The position numbers and the translations under genes are program-made. Shown here piece by piece: positions 4,539-5,270 of a stretch of DNA of 5,270 nt (position 1 is the stretch's first letter; each line of letters begins with the position of its first letter). The notes beneath the pieces were generated by a model, which was not told the origin of the DNA, did not search any database, and worked only from the letters and a program-made list of their open reading frames with translations. The stretch comes from Chitinophagaceae bacterium (GTDB taxonomy: Bacteria; Bacteroidota; Bacteroidia; Chitinophagales; Chitinophagaceae), in assembly GCA_947461495.1 (NCBI GenBank), contig CANHLV010000149.1:1-5270 (forward strand), written 5' to 3'.

Positions 4539-5270
4539 TTATTTTGTTCGTCTTTCTTTCCAAAGCTGGTTGAAAGATTTATCGCTGAAATGCAGTTCGC
4601 CTCTGGTTTTGGTCCATGCAGTAAACATTTTATTGACGACTTTATTTTTCATTTTTCCACTTGCGAGGTTCATCAGCTTTCTATGTGTGCTCGCTAATTT
4701 CCATGCTTTCCAGGCAATTCTTTCAGTGATATCGGCATTGCCTTCTTCAACAGATTCATATCTGTTTTCCAGCAACAATTCGTGAAGATTAATTTTAACG
4801 GCACAAACTTCTGTGCAATTGCCACAAAGCGAAGAAGCAAAACTTAAATGCTTGAATTCATTCATGCCTTGTAAGTGAGGTGTGATCACACTACCAATTG
4901 GTCCGCTGTAAGTAGTGCCGTAAGCATGACCTCCAATATTTTTATATATTGGACAAGCATTCAAACAAGCACCGCAACGAATGCAATACAAGCTTTCTCT
5001 TTGCTTTGGATTTTTTAAAATATTCGTTCTGCCATTGTCAAGCAATATCACATACATTTCTTTAGGGCCATCAACTTCTTTGGGTTGTCGGGGTCCGGTT
5101 ACAATGGTGTTATAAACTGTCATTTGTTGCCCTGTTCCAAAAGTGCTCAGTAAAGGCCAGAACAAAGCCAGATCATTCATTGAAGGGATAACTTTTTCAA
5201 TCCCCACCACAACAATGTGAGTGTTTGGAAATGAGCAGCTCAATCTTGCATTGCCTTCATTTTCTGTAAC
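4539..5270 (-). CDS. lutB: LutB, iron-sulfur subunit of the LutABC lactate oxidation complex (C-terminal half, 5' end outside window)
   Basis: LutB, together with LutA and LutC, oxidises L-lactate to pyruvate in the cytoplasm. The window holds 243 C-terminal residues out of roughly 460-480 in the family. The frame is open to the right edge; the TTG at 5243 is an internal leucine, because VTENEGNAR precedes it in frame and belongs to the conserved LutB core. In fragment numbering, the conserved stretch THIVVVGIEKVIPS (17-30) is followed by the ferredoxin-like motif CIRCGACLNACP (C96, C99, C102, C106), then GGHAYGTTYSGPIG (113-126), then the second cluster motif SSLCGNCTEVCAVKI (C149, C152, C156). 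The usual proline after the last cysteine (CPV) is alanine here. The tail AWKAWKLASTHRKLMNLA and the rest to KERRTK fit the LutB C-terminal domain. All seven cysteines are present, so the protein should be functional. lutA or lutC may lie upstream, off the window. Confidence 0.95.
   Translation of the reverse strand, partial: VTENEGNARLSCSFPNTHIVVVGIEKVIPSMNDLALFWPLLSTFGTGQQMTVYNTIVTGPRQPKEVDGPKEMYVILLDNGRTNILKNPKQRESLYCIRCGACLNACPIYKNIGGHAYGTTYSGPIGSVITPHLQGMNEFKHLSFASSLCGNCTEVCAVKINLHELLLENRYESVEEGNADITERIAWKAWKLASTHRKLMNLASGKMKNKVVNKMFTAWTKTRGELHFSDKSFNQLWKERRTK

Noticed and set aside
4539..5243. A 234-residue gene starting at TTG 5243.
   Set aside because: The frame remains open to the right edge and VTENEGNAR upstream matches the conserved LutB core, so the TTG is an internal leucine.

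Overview
The window looks like chromosomal DNA of a Bacteroidota bacterium, probably from the Chitinophagaceae or a nearby family. The reasons are its AT-rich composition, genes mostly without clear Shine-Dalgarno sites, the style of the PurH and LutB proteins, and intergenic repeats of a kind I recall from such genomes. The taxonomic call is inference from the sequence alone.

Layout. Positions 1-365 (+) hold the 3' end of a gene that enters from the left, most likely comEC (DNA uptake channel). After a 72-nt AT-rich gap with an imperfect inverted repeat comes purH (438-1955, +), a complete bifunctional enzyme for the last two steps of IMP synthesis. Positions 1956-2290 (335 nt) carry no credible gene. 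They are a mosaic of repeats: five 9-bp tandem units directly after the purH stop, two copies of an A-rich 31-bp direct repeat, two inverted copies of a 25-bp C/G-rich palindrome, and a segment with short direct repeats between the palindromes. The second palindrome ends 9 nt before the TTG start of a ten-helix EamA/DMT family transporter (2291-3220, +).

From 3201 to the right edge the genes are on the minus strand. lutB (4539 to beyond 5270) encodes the C-terminal half of the iron-sulfur subunit of the LutABC lactate oxidation system and runs off the window. A polysaccharide-deacetylase-like protein (3201-4499) lies 39 nt downstream of it, in the same reading frame. The deacetylase-like gene and the transporter converge, and their coding ends overlap by 20 bp.

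Together these are mostly ordinary housekeeping and metabolic genes: purine synthesis, lactate oxidation, metabolite export, and probably cell-envelope polysaccharide modification. lutB and the deacetylase-like gene may be cotranscribed. I see no phage, CRISPR, transposase, tRNA or rRNA. The part least explained by known gene families is the 1956-2290 repeat mosaic and its junction with the transporter start. I do not see strong evidence for a new multi-gene system.
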